Shown: positions 28,072 to 37,507 of the stretch, one piece after another
How positions within the stretch are numbered: position 1 is the first letter of the stretch
How the letters are laid out: the number at the start of each line of letters is the position of its first letter
Origin: an uncultured Pelagibacteraceae bacterium
GTDB taxonomy: Bacteria > Pseudomonadota > Alphaproteobacteria > Pelagibacterales > Pelagibacteraceae
Reading direction: 5' to 3'
Assembly: GCA_902583345.1 (NCBI GenBank)
Contig: CACHVT010000002.1
Coordinates: forward strand, 45,487 to 109,486
Length of the DNA stretch: 64,000 nt
Made by a program: the position numbers and the translations under genes
The notes under the pieces: model-generated
Databases searched by the model: none
What the model was told of the DNA's origin: nothing
Seen by the model: only the letters and a program-made list of their open reading frames with translations

Positions 28072-28072
28072 T

Positions 28073-29236
28073 ATGGACATACATGAGTATCAGGCAAAAA
28101 AAATTCTTTTAGGTTTTGGTGTTTCAATTCCAAGAGGAGGAATTGTTTATAGTCCTGAGAATGCTGAAAATAAAGCAAGAGAACTTGGTGGCAATAAATG
28201 GGTTGTGAAAGCACAAGTGCACTCTGGTGCAAGAGGAAAAGCAGGTGGAATAATTATATGCAGCACACCTTTAGAAGTAGCACAAGCAACAGATAAATTG
28301 TTGGGAAAAAAACTAGTTACAAATCAGACAGGCCCAGAGGGAAAGATTATAAACAGAGTTTATATTGAGGAAGCAACAGATATTAAAAAAGAACTTTATT
28401 TAGGTTTAGTTTTTGATCGAAGCTCAGAGAGTATAATGGTTGTTGCTTCAACAGAAGGGGGAATGAGTGTAGAAGAAATTTCTAAAAAAAAACCGGAGAC
28501 TATTATTAGATCAAAAATAGAAGTGGCAGTTGGAATGCAACAATTTCAAGCTAGAGAAATTGCTTTTGGTCTTGGAATTGATTCTAAATTAATTCCAAGA
28601 ATGGCGGATACAATTATTGGATGTTACAGAGCATTCAGTGAATTAGATGCAACGATGGTAGAAGTAAATCCAATGGTTATTTCAAACCAAGATCAAATAC
28701 TGGCTCTGGACTGTAAAATGAGTTTTGATAACAATGCTTTATTTAGAAGAAATCAGGTTTCAGAGTTAAGAGATAAAACTCAAGAAAATAATAGTGAGGT
28801 TTATGCATCAGACAGAGGTCTTAATTATGTAAGTTTAGATGGAAACATAGGAAATATAATTAATGGAGCAGGACTTGCAATGGCTTCTATGGATATGATC
28901 AAATTAGCGGGTGGCGAGCCAGCAAATTTCTTAGATGTAGGCGGTGGAGCTACACCTGAAAAAATAGTTAAAGCATTCAAATTAATTTCAATGGATGAAA
29001 AAGTTAAGGTTATCTTAGTTAATATCTTTGCAGGAATTAATAGATGCGATTGGGTAGCAGAGGGAATAGTTCAAGCTTTGGAAAAAATTGAAATAAAAGT
29101 ACCTCTAATAATTCGTTTAGCAGGAACAAACGTTGAAAAAGGTAATCAAATTCTCAAAGATAGTAAAATTCAATATATAGAGGCTGAAACTTTAGAGGAT
29201 GCAGCAAATAAAGCTGTAAAAGCTTTAGGTAAATAA
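28073..29236 (+). CDS. mtkA: Malate-CoA ligase (malate thiokinase) / succinyl-CoA synthetase beta subunit
   Basis: MDIHEYQAKKILLGFGVSIPRGGIVYSPENAENKARELGGNKWVVKAQVHSGARGKAGG; context mcl-X-Y-ppc. Confidence 0.85.
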   Translation: MDIHEYQAKKILLGFGVSIPRGGIVYSPENAENKARELGGNKWVVKAQVHSGARGKAGGIIICSTPLEVAQATDKLLGKKLVTNQTGPEGKIINRVYIEEATDIKKELYLGLVFDRSSESIMVVASTEGGMSVEEISKKKPETIIRSKIEVAVGMQQFQAREIAFGLGIDSKLIPRMADTIIGCYRAFSELDATMVEVNPMVISNQDQILALDCKMSFDNNALFRRNQVSELRDKTQENNSEVYASDRGLNYVSLDGNIGNIINGAGLAMASMDMIKLAGGEPANFLDVGGGATPEKIVKAFKLISMDEKVKVILVNIFAGINRCDWVAEGIVQALEKIEIKVPLIIRLAGTNVEKGNQILKDSKIQYIEAETLEDAANKAVKALGK

Positions 29237-29237
29237 G

Positions 29238-30131
29238 ATGGCCGTTTTAATCGATAAAAAAACAAAAATTTTAATTCAGGGATTTACAGGGAAAATGGGA
29301 AGTTTTCATGCAGAGGAAATGATAAAATATGGATCAAATGTGGTAGGTGGAGTAACACCTGGCAAAGGAGGTATTAAACATTTAAATTTACCTGTTTTTA
29401 ATACAGTAAAAGAGGCCGTTAATAAAACCGGAGCGACAGCTTCAATTTTATTTGTACCTCCAGCTTTTGCAGCTGATTCAGCTATGGAAGCTGCAGATGC
29501 AGGAATTAAAACTTGTGTCGCGATAGTTGATGGAATTCCATCTCACGACATGATTAAAATAAAGCGTTATATGAGAAGATATTCTAGAACTGACAAGATG
29601 ACTTTGATTGGACCTAACTGTGCAGGCGTTATAAGCCCAGGTAAAGCAATGTTAGGAATTATGCCAGGACACATCTATAAAGAGGGAACCATAGGTATTA
29701 TTGGAAGATCAGGAACTCTAGGATATGAGGCAGCTCAACAATTGAAAAATTTAAATATTGGTGTCTCAACAAGCGTTGGAATTGGTGGAGATCCAATAAA
29801 TGGAAGTTCATTTAAAGACATATTAGAAAAATTTGAACAAGACAAAGAAACTGATGCTGTTTTGATGATTGGAGAAATAGGAGGACCACAAGAAGTTGCA
29901 GCTGGAAAATTTGCAAAAGAAAATATGAAAAAACCAGTCATAGCCTATATAGCCGGATTAACAGCTCCAAAGGGAAGAGTAATGGGTCATGCAGGAGCCA
30001 TAGTATCTGCTTATGGAGAAAGCGCAGTTGAAAAAGTTGAACTTTTAAAAGAATGTGGGGTTACTATTTCAAAGAATCCATCTGTAATGGGAGAAACAGT
30101 AAAATCTGCTTTGAATGCAAAAAAATCATAA
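29238..30131 (+). CDS. mtkB: Malate-CoA ligase (malate thiokinase) / succinyl-CoA synthetase alpha subunit
   Basis: IQGFTGKMGSFHAEEMI; GPNCAGVISPGKAMLGIMPGHI; GRSGTLGYEAAQQL; MGHAGAIVSAYGESAVEKVELLKECGV (active-site His). Confidence 0.86.
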   Translation: MAVLIDKKTKILIQGFTGKMGSFHAEEMIKYGSNVVGGVTPGKGGIKHLNLPVFNTVKEAVNKTGATASILFVPPAFAADSAMEAADAGIKTCVAIVDGIPSHDMIKIKRYMRRYSRTDKMTLIGPNCAGVISPGKAMLGIMPGHIYKEGTIGIIGRSGTLGYEAAQQLKNLNIGVSTSVGIGGDPINGSSFKDILEKFEQDKETDAVLMIGEIGGPQEVAAGKFAKENMKKPVIAYIAGLTAPKGRVMGHAGAIVSAYGESAVEKVELLKECGVTISKNPSVMGETVKSALNAKKS

Positions 30132-32832
30132 ATATAAATTGGCTAATATAGAACTTTCAAAACTAGTAAGTTTATTAGGAAAAGTTTTAGGGTTTGTAGT
30201 AAAAGAACAAGAGGGCCAGCTACTCTATGATAAAATTGAAGAAATTAGATATTTATCTAAAGCTAGTCGAGGAGCAAAAAATAAAAAAAAAATTAAACTA
30301 AACGAAACAAAAAAATTTAGAAAATTAATTTCAAGAATTAATAAATTAACACCATCACAATCTTTAATAATCGCAAGATCTTTTAGCAAATTTTTAAATT
30401 TTTCCAATCTAGCAGAGTCACTTGACAATGTTCATAAAGTCGAAGAAGGAAAAATTCAACAAGCACGTGGAAATGATGAGTTCACATTATTAGAAGATGT
30501 TATAGACAAACTATTAAAGAAGAAAAAAACATCCAAAATTAAATTTTATAATCTTTCAAAAAACTTAAAAATTGAACTTGTATTAACAGCACATCCTACT
30601 GAAGTAAAAAGGAGAACTCTTATCCAAAAATATACTAAGGTCAATGATATTTTGGAAAAATTTAATAAATCAAGAATATTTAAAATAAAAAATATTGAAA
30701 AAGAAAATAAAACACTTGAAAAAAAACTTCATGAACAAATAACCTCTATTTGGAAAACTGATGAGTTAAAAAGATCTAAACCAACACCAGCTCAAGAAGC
30801 TAAATGGGGACTTGCGGTAATTGAAGACAGTTTATGGAATTCAGTGCCAAAAATTTGTTCAAGATTGAATGAGGCTGTGCAAAAGTATTCAGGAAAAAAT
30901 TTACCAATTAATTATTCACCATTTAGATTTGGTTCTTGGATGGGAGGTGATAGAGATGGAAATCCAAATGTTAATCATAGAATTACTGAAGAGGTTATTT
31001 TACTTTCCAGGTGGGAAGCTGCAAATTTATATGAAAAAGAATTAACAAATATTATTCAAGACTTATCTATGCATGAATGTTCAAATGAAATAAAAAAAAT
31101 AGCTGGCAAGAGTCAAGAACCTTATAGAGTATATTTAAGACCAGTTAGAAGTAAATTAAAAACAACTCAGAAAGAGATTGAACTATTTTTGCTTGAAGGT
31201 AAAAAATTGAATGAGAGACTATTAGTAAACTCTACTAATGAAATAATAAAACCTTTATTAACAGTATATTATTCTTTGTGTGAAGCTAAGTGTAAGGCAC
31301 TAGCTGATGGCGCAGTATTGGATCTTATAAGAAGAGCTTATGCATTTGGATTAAACCTTGCTAAGCTAGATATTAGACAAGAAGCATCAAGACATTCAAA
31401 ACTAGTAGGTAAAATTTATAACAGTAAATTTAAAAGAAATTACATAAATTTATCAGAAAAAGAAAAAATATCATTTTTGATCGAATCAATTAAGTCAAAA
31501 AAAAACAACATAAATAATAAAATAAAATTTAGTAAAGATGATAAAGAAACTTGGGAAACTTTTAAACTTTTAAAAAAAACACCAAAAGAATGTTTAGGAG
31601 CTTATGTTATTTCAATGGCTTCTTCCGCGTCAGACATTTTGTCAGTTATGTTTTTGCAGAAACAAGCTGGTATTAAAAAATATTTAAGAATAGTTCCTTT
31701 ATTTGAAACACTTCAAGATTTAAATAATTCTGAAACCATAATGCAAAAAATCTATGAAATTAAATTTTATCTTAAAAAATTTAAAAATATACAAGAGATT
31801 ATGATCGGATATTCAGATTCAAGCAAAGATGCTGGAAAATTTGCTGCATCTTGGGCACAATATCGATCACAGGAAAATCTTCAAAATCTTTCTAATAAAT
31901 ATAAAGTTAAATTAACATTATTTCATGGCAGAGGAGGTTCTGTTGGAAGAGGTGGAGGTCCAATATATCATGCTTTGTTATCGCAGCCTCCAGGAACAGT
32001 TAATGGCAGAACAAGAGTGACCGAGCAAGGTGAAATAATACAACAAAAGTATGCTACCGAGTCTCTTGCTGAATATACGCTGGGAACTTACCTTGGTTCA
32101 GTTTTGGAGGCTACATTATCACCTCCTCCTAAACCAAAAAATGATTGGAGATACTTGATGGAGCGTATGAGTGAAGTTTCAAAAACTGCATATAGAAAAA
32201 ATTTAAATGATAAAGATTTTTTAAATTATTATCACAAGGTTACACCTCAAAAAAAATTAGAATTTTTATTTATTGGTTCTAGACCTTCTAAGAGAAACAC
32301 ATCTAAAGATATTGAGGGATTAAGGGCAATACCCTGGGTTTTTGCATGGACGCAAATTAGATTTTTGATACCCGCATGGCTTGGAACCTACGAGGCAATA
32401 AATTATGCAATAAAAAACAAAAAATCAAATTTACTTAAACAAATGATTCTAAAATGGCCGTTTTTCTACTCAAAAATGGATATGTTAGATTGGGTATTGG
32501 TTAAGACAAATCAAAGAATAATAAAATTTTATGAAGAATGTTTAGGAGATGTAGATTCAAAAAAAACTGGAGAAAAATTAAGGCAAGATTTATCAAAATT
32601 ATTAGTTTTAAACAAATCTTTAATTCCCAAAGATATTTTAGAGCAAAGAAAGGATTATAGAGACAGAGTAAGATTAAGAAATACCTACGCTGAAGTATTG
32701 AATATATTGCAAGCTGATATTTTAAAAAAACTTTCGAATAAAAAAATAAAAAAGAAACAAAAAAAAATTTTAGATGATGCCTTGCTTATAACTATAGCTG
32801 GAATTGCAGCTGCAATGAAAAACGTCGGTTAA
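30115..32832 (+). CDS. ppc: Phosphoenolpyruvate carboxylase
   Basis: 905 aa; LTAHPTEVKRRTL, FGSWMGGDRDGNPNV, MIGYSDSSKDAGKFAASWAQY, FHGRGGSVGRGGGP, starts inside mtkB end. Confidence 0.96.
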   Translation: MQKNHKYKLANIELSKLVSLLGKVLGFVVKEQEGQLLYDKIEEIRYLSKASRGAKNKKKIKLNETKKFRKLISRINKLTPSQSLIIARSFSKFLNFSNLAESLDNVHKVEEGKIQQARGNDEFTLLEDVIDKLLKKKKTSKIKFYNLSKNLKIELVLTAHPTEVKRRTLIQKYTKVNDILEKFNKSRIFKIKNIEKENKTLEKKLHEQITSIWKTDELKRSKPTPAQEAKWGLAVIEDSLWNSVPKICSRLNEAVQKYSGKNLPINYSPFRFGSWMGGDRDGNPNVNHRITEEVILLSRWEAANLYEKELTNIIQDLSMHECSNEIKKIAGKSQEPYRVYLRPVRSKLKTTQKEIELFLLEGKKLNERLLVNSTNEIIKPLLTVYYSLCEAKCKALADGAVLDLIRRAYAFGLNLAKLDIRQEASRHSKLVGKIYNSKFKRNYINLSEKEKISFLIESIKSKKNNINNKIKFSKDDKETWETFKLLKKTPKECLGAYVISMASSASDILSVMFLQKQAGIKKYLRIVPLFETLQDLNNSETIMQKIYEIKFYLKKFKNIQEIMIGYSDSSKDAGKFAASWAQYRSQENLQNLSNKYKVKLTLFHGRGGSVGRGGGPIYHALLSQPPGTVNGRTRVTEQGEIIQQKYATESLAEYTLGTYLGSVLEATLSPPPKPKNDWRYLMERMSEVSKTAYRKNLNDKDFLNYYHKVTPQKKLEFLFIGSRPSKRNTSKDIEGLRAIPWVFAWTQIRFLIPAWLGTYEAINYAIKNKKSNLLKQMILKWPFFYSKMDMLDWVLVKTNQRIIKFYEECLGDVDSKKTGEKLRQDLSKLLVLNKSLIPKDILEQRKDYRDRVRLRNTYAEVLNILQADILKKLSNKKIKKKQKKILDDALLITIAGIAAAMKNVG

Positions 32833-33176
32833 ATAGATATTTCTCTAAGTTTTTTCAAGTAATCTTCAAATTCCTCAACAAAGCTATCAGTAGGTTTAAT
32901 ATTTTTTTTTCTTTGATCTTTCGAAGTTTTTTCTAGAAAAAAAAACCCTTTTTCACAAGCTTCATTAATTATTAATGCAGATTTTGGTCTTGAGGTTTTA
33001 AAAAGTTTTGTCTTAAGTTCTTCAACCGTAATCGGAACATTTTGTTTATAATAAGCCATTATTAAAAGCATCATATGATAATGAGAAGGCGATTTTCTAA
33101 AAAAATAATTACTAGAAGTGTGAGATTGTTTCATTTGTTCCTCCCAAAAATCCAACAAAGCTCTTGTACTTTTCAT
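32829..33176 (-). CDS. Winged-helix (MarR-like) transcriptional regulator, putative
   Basis: 115 aa; VTVEELKTKLFKTSRPKSALIINEACEKGFFFLEKTSKDQRKKNIKPTDSF resembles MarR recognition helix and wing; 1-nt overlap with tdm. Confidence 0.6.
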   Translation of the reverse strand: MKSTRALLDFWEEQMKQSHTSSNYFFRKSPSHYHMMLLIMAYYKQNVPITVEELKTKLFKTSRPKSALIINEACEKGFFFLEKTSKDQRKKNIKPTDSFVEEFEDYLKKLREISI

Positions 33177-35533
33177 TATGATCTTACTCTTGTTTTTTTT
33201 GGATCAAAATGTGGAAAAGGAACTATTTTTGCAGGAATTCTCTTTTGATGACCATCAATTTTGCCTACTTCGACCTCCGTACCAACTTCAGAATATTTAT
33301 TATCAATTCTACATAGCGCAATATTCTTATTTAAAGTTGGAGACAAACAACCACTTGTAACAATACCGACTTGCGATCTATCTATATGTACACAGTCTCC
33401 ATTATTTGCTTTTTCCTTACCTACTAGTTCTAGCCCAACTAATTTTTTTTGTGGGTTTTCTTTTCTTTTGATTAAACTTTCTCTTCCAATAAAATCCTCT
33501 GATTTAGTTTTTAATGGAACAGTAAACCCAACTCCAGCTTCAAATGGATCAACTTGGCCATCGAATTCATTACCAAATAAAATTAGCCCTGCTTCTATTC
33601 TTAAAAGATCTAACGCACCAAACCCAGCAGGAACTAAACCCTCGTTCTTACCTTGCTCCATTACCACATCCCAAACTTTTGGAGCATCATTAGGGTGGCA
33701 CCAAATCTCATAGCCTAATTCACCTGTAAAACCGGTTCTTGATACTATCAATGGTATACCGCTTAATTCTTTTACTCTACAAATTGTAAACCTAAACCAT
33801 TTTAGCTCAGAAATTGTAGGTTGAGTAGGTGGTGTAAATATAAATTTTTCTAATATTTTTCTACTATTAGGACCTTGTAAGGAAATATTGCTTATTTGAT
33901 CTGTCGAATTTTTAACCAACACATTATATTTTTTTTTCTTAGCCTGTTTTTTTAACCATTCTCCAGCATATTCATCACCGCAGATCCACCTAAATCCATG
34001 ATCGCTCATTTTTAAAAGCGTTCCATCATCAAACATTGAGCCATTTTCGTAACACATTGATGAATAAACAATTTGTCCAACTGAAAGTTTTTTTACATTT
34101 CTTGTTAGTGTATAATTCATTAAGTCTTCAGCATCTGGACCAATTATTTCAAATTTTCTTAGTGAAGACAGATCAATAATAACTGCTTTTTCTCTACAAG
34201 CTGTATACTCATTAATTAGACCATGCTTTGTATAATCATTTGGTAACCAATATCCTCGAGCGTCAATGAAATTTCTAGTAAGTTTTGAGGTTCTAATGTG
34301 AAAACCAGAGTTTCTGGTAAGCTTTGGTTCTGAGTCAGTTTTCATTCTAAAAGCAAATGATTTAGTAAATTCTTTTTTTTTATCATATGTTCTAACAAAA
34401 ATATTAGTAGGATTCCATGAATTACATGGGTCTATATCACTAGGGCATGCAGAGGTTCCACAGGTTAGGTCTTTTAAAGCTCTCATAATTACATAATCCC
34501 CAGGTCTAGCAAAGGATTCATCGGAAAGAAGTGAGTTATGTCCACCCGAAGAAGTATTAAAGAAAAGATTAATTGCATGCCAACCTTTCTTGCGTTTAAC
34601 ACCAAACTTTTCCATTGTTTCGCTTAAATTATCAGAACAATTTGGGTGTCCAAAATAACCAGCATCCTCATAATATTTTGACGTACATGCTAAATTAAAA
34701 GTATCATGTCTTCCAACTGTATCTCTAATTACCTCAACTAAAGGTTCATGATCAGTATCATAAAATTTTGAGTACAATCCTGGCCCTGGAAAGGTATTTC
34801 CCATGAATGTTCTTGTTGTCTGCCAATCAAGACCTTTCTCAATATTTTTATCAAGCTTTGCAGTATCAAAAGCTACAAAATCTGAACATTGTCTTCCTGT
34901 TGGGCAAATAATTTGTATATAATCTCCTTCTTTGACTTGAAAAGAAATAGCTGTTTTTTTCTCAATATTAGTTTCATTTATAGGATCAAACATGGGCTCA
35001 GGAATTACTGAGTGTTCTTTATCGTTAATTATGTTTGCTCTTTTTATAAATACTGTTAATTCAGTTGGTGGGTTTTGTTCATGAACTAACATTTTTGGCC
35101 CAGGTGCAGCAAAAATACAGTAACATTTATCTTTTGATTTTAACTTTGTCTTCTCTCCCCAAGGCGTATCCTTATCAAACAAAACCGAGGTTTTCGATTT
35201 TTCTATTTCTAAGTTTCTCTTTTTTAGTTGGTATGCTGCAGTTTTTGAACTTTCATCTGATTTTGAGAGAATTTTTTTAATTTCAGAACTATTTTTATTT
35301 TCTTTTAAACTTAAAATTCCAAGTTCTGACTTTCCATCCTTGTTAAATGCAGCGATTTCACAAATTTGATTACCTTCATTATTTATAATTTCAATTTCAT
35401 CTTCGGGAAATATTTGGACTCCAGTTAATCCACCGCCGTTAACAATATATCTTTCAACCCCAGGTGGTAAAATATTTAAACCAGGTTCTTTTATAATTAG
35501 ATTACTCATCAACAATTCATTAATTGAATACAT
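33176..35533 (-). CDS. tdm: Trimethylamine N-oxide demethylase: DUF1989 domain fused to GcvT-type THF-binding domain
   Basis: 785 aa; DUF1989: GDYIQIICPTGRQCSDFVAFD, GRHDTFNLACTSKYYEDAGYFGHPNCSDN, LKDLTCGTSACPSDIDPCNSWNPTNI; GcvT: LSSLRKFEIIGPDAEDLMNYTLTRNV, ISLQGPNSRKIL, GFTGELGYEIW; next to TMAO/betaine transporter. Confidence 0.85.
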   Translation of the reverse strand: MYSINELLMSNLIIKEPGLNILPPGVERYIVNGGGLTGVQIFPEDEIEIINNEGNQICEIAAFNKDGKSELGILSLKENKNSSEIKKILSKSDESSKTAAYQLKKRNLEIEKSKTSVLFDKDTPWGEKTKLKSKDKCYCIFAAPGPKMLVHEQNPPTELTVFIKRANIINDKEHSVIPEPMFDPINETNIEKKTAISFQVKEGDYIQIICPTGRQCSDFVAFDTAKLDKNIEKGLDWQTTRTFMGNTFPGPGLYSKFYDTDHEPLVEVIRDTVGRHDTFNLACTSKYYEDAGYFGHPNCSDNLSETMEKFGVKRKKGWHAINLFFNTSSGGHNSLLSDESFARPGDYVIMRALKDLTCGTSACPSDIDPCNSWNPTNIFVRTYDKKKEFTKSFAFRMKTDSEPKLTRNSGFHIRTSKLTRNFIDARGYWLPNDYTKHGLINEYTACREKAVIIDLSSLRKFEIIGPDAEDLMNYTLTRNVKKLSVGQIVYSSMCYENGSMFDDGTLLKMSDHGFRWICGDEYAGEWLKKQAKKKKYNVLVKNSTDQISNISLQGPNSRKILEKFIFTPPTQPTISELKWFRFTICRVKELSGIPLIVSRTGFTGELGYEIWCHPNDAPKVWDVVMEQGKNEGLVPAGFGALDLLRIEAGLILFGNEFDGQVDPFEAGVGFTVPLKTKSEDFIGRESLIKRKENPQKKLVGLELVGKEKANNGDCVHIDRSQVGIVTSGCLSPTLNKNIALCRIDNKYSEVGTEVEVGKIDGHQKRIPAKIVPFPHFDPKKTRVRS

Positions 35534-35553
35534 AATACATAAATATATTCTAG

Positions 35554-35582
35554 TTGACTATAAATTTACTTAGGCACATAAT
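35554..35582 (+). promoter_or_regulatory. Sigma70-like promoter upstream of TMAO/betaine binding protein gene
   Basis: TTGACT (35554-35559), 17-nt spacer, CATAAT (35577-35582), followed by AAGGAAAGGGG RBS-like tract before ATG 35615. Confidence 0.6.
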
Positions 35583-35614
35583 TAAGCAACTTAATATTAA
35601 GGAAAGGGGAAAAG

Positions 35615-36562
35615 ATGCGAAAAATAGTATCTATATTATCTGCTTTAATTATTTCACTTGTTTCTTTTACAGGAATAGCTAATTCAGCAGATAGCAAAAA
35701 GCCCATTGTAATTCCAACACACAACTGGTCAAGCCAGATTGTGATGGCTTATGTTATTGGTGGAATTATGGAAAGCATGGGTAATAATGTTAAATATGTA
35801 AACGCTGACTCTCAAGCAGTATATGAATCAATTAGAATTGGTGATGTAACAATATCACATGAAGTTTGGGAATCTGCTTTCGGTAAATCATTCACAACAG
35901 CTTTAGACAAAGGTGGTTTACTTGACTGGGGAGATCATGAAGCAAGAACTCTTGAGGATATGGGATATCCAAATTGGGTTGCTGAAAAAGGATTATGCCC
36001 AGGTCTACCAGACTGGACAGCATTAAAAAATCCAGACTGTGCTAAAAACTTTACAACACCTGACTCTCCTGATGGAAAAGGAAGAATGTTAGAAGGTCCA
36101 CAAACTTGGCACGGTGATTTAATTCCTCAAAGAGTAGACGCTTTAGGATTAGGAAATCTTTGGTGGGTTAAATTTGCTGGAAGTGCTGATGCGCTTTGGG
36201 CAGAGTTAGCAGCTGCTGAAAAAGAGGGAAGAGGAACAATCATTTTTAACTGGACACCTAATTTTACAGATGGTGCGGGTTTTACATTTATCGATTTTCC
36301 TCCATACACAGCTGGTTGTAGACCAGAAGATGGTGGAGATGGAAAATGTGGATCGCCAGATGGTTATTTGAAAAAAGCGGTTAATGCTGATTTTCCAAAA
36401 ACACATCCAAAAGCAGCAGCGATGTTCAAAAAACTTTCTTTCTCAACAAGTCAAATTGGTGCAATGGCAGCTTTAGTTGACATAGACAAAATGACTCATG
36501 AGGATGCAGCAAAAGCATGGCTGAAAAAGAACAAGAAAGTTTGGCAAGCTTTTACTAAATAA
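35615..36562 (+). CDS. tmoX: Quaternary-amine (TMAO / glycine betaine) ABC transporter substrate-binding protein (TmoX/ProX-like)
   Basis: Signal peptide; PIVIPTHNWSSQIVMAYVIGGIMESMG; CPGLPDWTAL; SADALWAELAAAEKEGRGTIIFNWTPNF; beside tdm. Confidence 0.78.
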   Translation: MRKIVSILSALIISLVSFTGIANSADSKKPIVIPTHNWSSQIVMAYVIGGIMESMGNNVKYVNADSQAVYESIRIGDVTISHEVWESAFGKSFTTALDKGGLLDWGDHEARTLEDMGYPNWVAEKGLCPGLPDWTALKNPDCAKNFTTPDSPDGKGRMLEGPQTWHGDLIPQRVDALGLGNLWWVKFAGSADALWAELAAAEKEGRGTIIFNWTPNFTDGAGFTFIDFPPYTAGCRPEDGGDGKCGSPDGYLKKAVNADFPKTHPKAAAMFKKLSFSTSQIGAMAALVDIDKMTHEDAAKAWLKKNKKVWQAFTK

Positions 36563-36584
36563 GGTAATAAGTATCTAAATTTTA

Positions 36585-36620
36585 AAATCTCTCCCAACCT
36601 TGTTGGGGGAGATTTTTTTT
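36585..36620 (+). terminator. Rho-independent terminator after substrate-binding protein gene
   Basis: AAATCTCTCCCAAC-CTT-GTTGGGGGAGATTT 14-bp stem (one G-U) followed directly by a T run. Confidence 0.9.
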
Positions 36621-36633
36621 CAACATCAATTAA

Positions 36634-37095
36634 ATGATTAAATATTTTTTAAGTATTTTGTTTAGTTTATTATTTTTTAATCAATCTCTAGCAAAAGATA
36701 TTAATATAAATGAAAATATTGATCTTGAGTTTGAGTGTGAGTTAAAAAAAAAAATAATTAAAAATTCAAAATACAATTATCAAACTTTTTTAGCTAAAGA
36801 TTTGAACGAGAAAGGGCTAGATAAATTTATAATTCAATCAAAAAAACCAGATTTACTTTATATAAAAGGATTAACTCTGTTTCTTTCCAATTCAGCTAAT
36901 CTAAATGTTAAGATTGTAAATCAAGATGTAGTTTTATTTAAATCAATTGATCAAGAAAATAATTATTCAGAGTCGGGCGTCATCACTATGAAAACAGGAG
37001 AATTAATTCATGAAATTACAAAAAATATTAAAAGTAAAAGTTCAGAAAAATATATTTCAATTTATTCATGTATTAAATATGACGAAAAAGTCTGA
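36634..37095 (+). CDS. Hypothetical secreted protein
   Basis: Signal-peptide-like N-terminus MIKYFLSILFSLLFFNQSLA; complete ORF in transporter locus. Confidence 0.6.
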   Translation: MIKYFLSILFSLLFFNQSLAKDININENIDLEFECELKKKIIKNSKYNYQTFLAKDLNEKGLDKFIIQSKKPDLLYIKGLTLFLSNSANLNVKIVNQDVVLFKSIDQENNYSESGVITMKTGELIHEITKNIKSKSSEKYISIYSCIKYDEKV

Positions 37096-37129
37096 TTTTT
37101 TTTTGTTTAATTTTGTGTAAAATATAAAT

Positions 37130-37507
37130 ATGAAAAAATATCTACTCAGCATAATTTTAGGTTTACTAATTACATCAGTTGTTTTAGCTCGAAGCACTGG
37201 ATGCAAAGAGGGAAATTGTGAAAATGGATTTGGCAAATGGGTTTATACAGATAAAACCACTTATGAAGGAGAATGGGTAGGAACAAAAAAAAATGGTCAA
37301 GGAGTTGAGACTTGGCCCAATGGTTATATTTATAAAGGCGAATTTAAAAATAGTGAGTGGAGTGGAATAGGCATTTTAACTTTTCCTGATGGCTCAACCT
37401 ATGAAGGTGAATGGGCCAAAGGTTTCATGAATGGAAAGGGAACTTTTACTTGGACCGATGGAAGGCAAAAATCAGGCACATGGATAAACGGAAAATTGCA
37501 GGACTAA
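37130..37507 (+). CDS. Secreted MORN-repeat protein
   Basis: Signal peptide then YEGEWVGTKKNGQGVETWPNGYIYKGEFKNSEWSGIGILTFPDGSTYEGEWAKGFMNGKGTFTWTDG: consecutive MORN motifs. Confidence 0.88.
   Translation: MKKYLLSIILGLLITSVVLARSTGCKEGNCENGFGKWVYTDKTTYEGEWVGTKKNGQGVETWPNGYIYKGEFKNSEWSGIGILTFPDGSTYEGEWAKGFMNGKGTFTWTDGRQKSGTWINGKLQD

Noticed and set aside
33261-33713. 150-aa plus-strand ORF over tdm
   Set aside because: Antisense to conserved GcvT domain, no RBS or motif support
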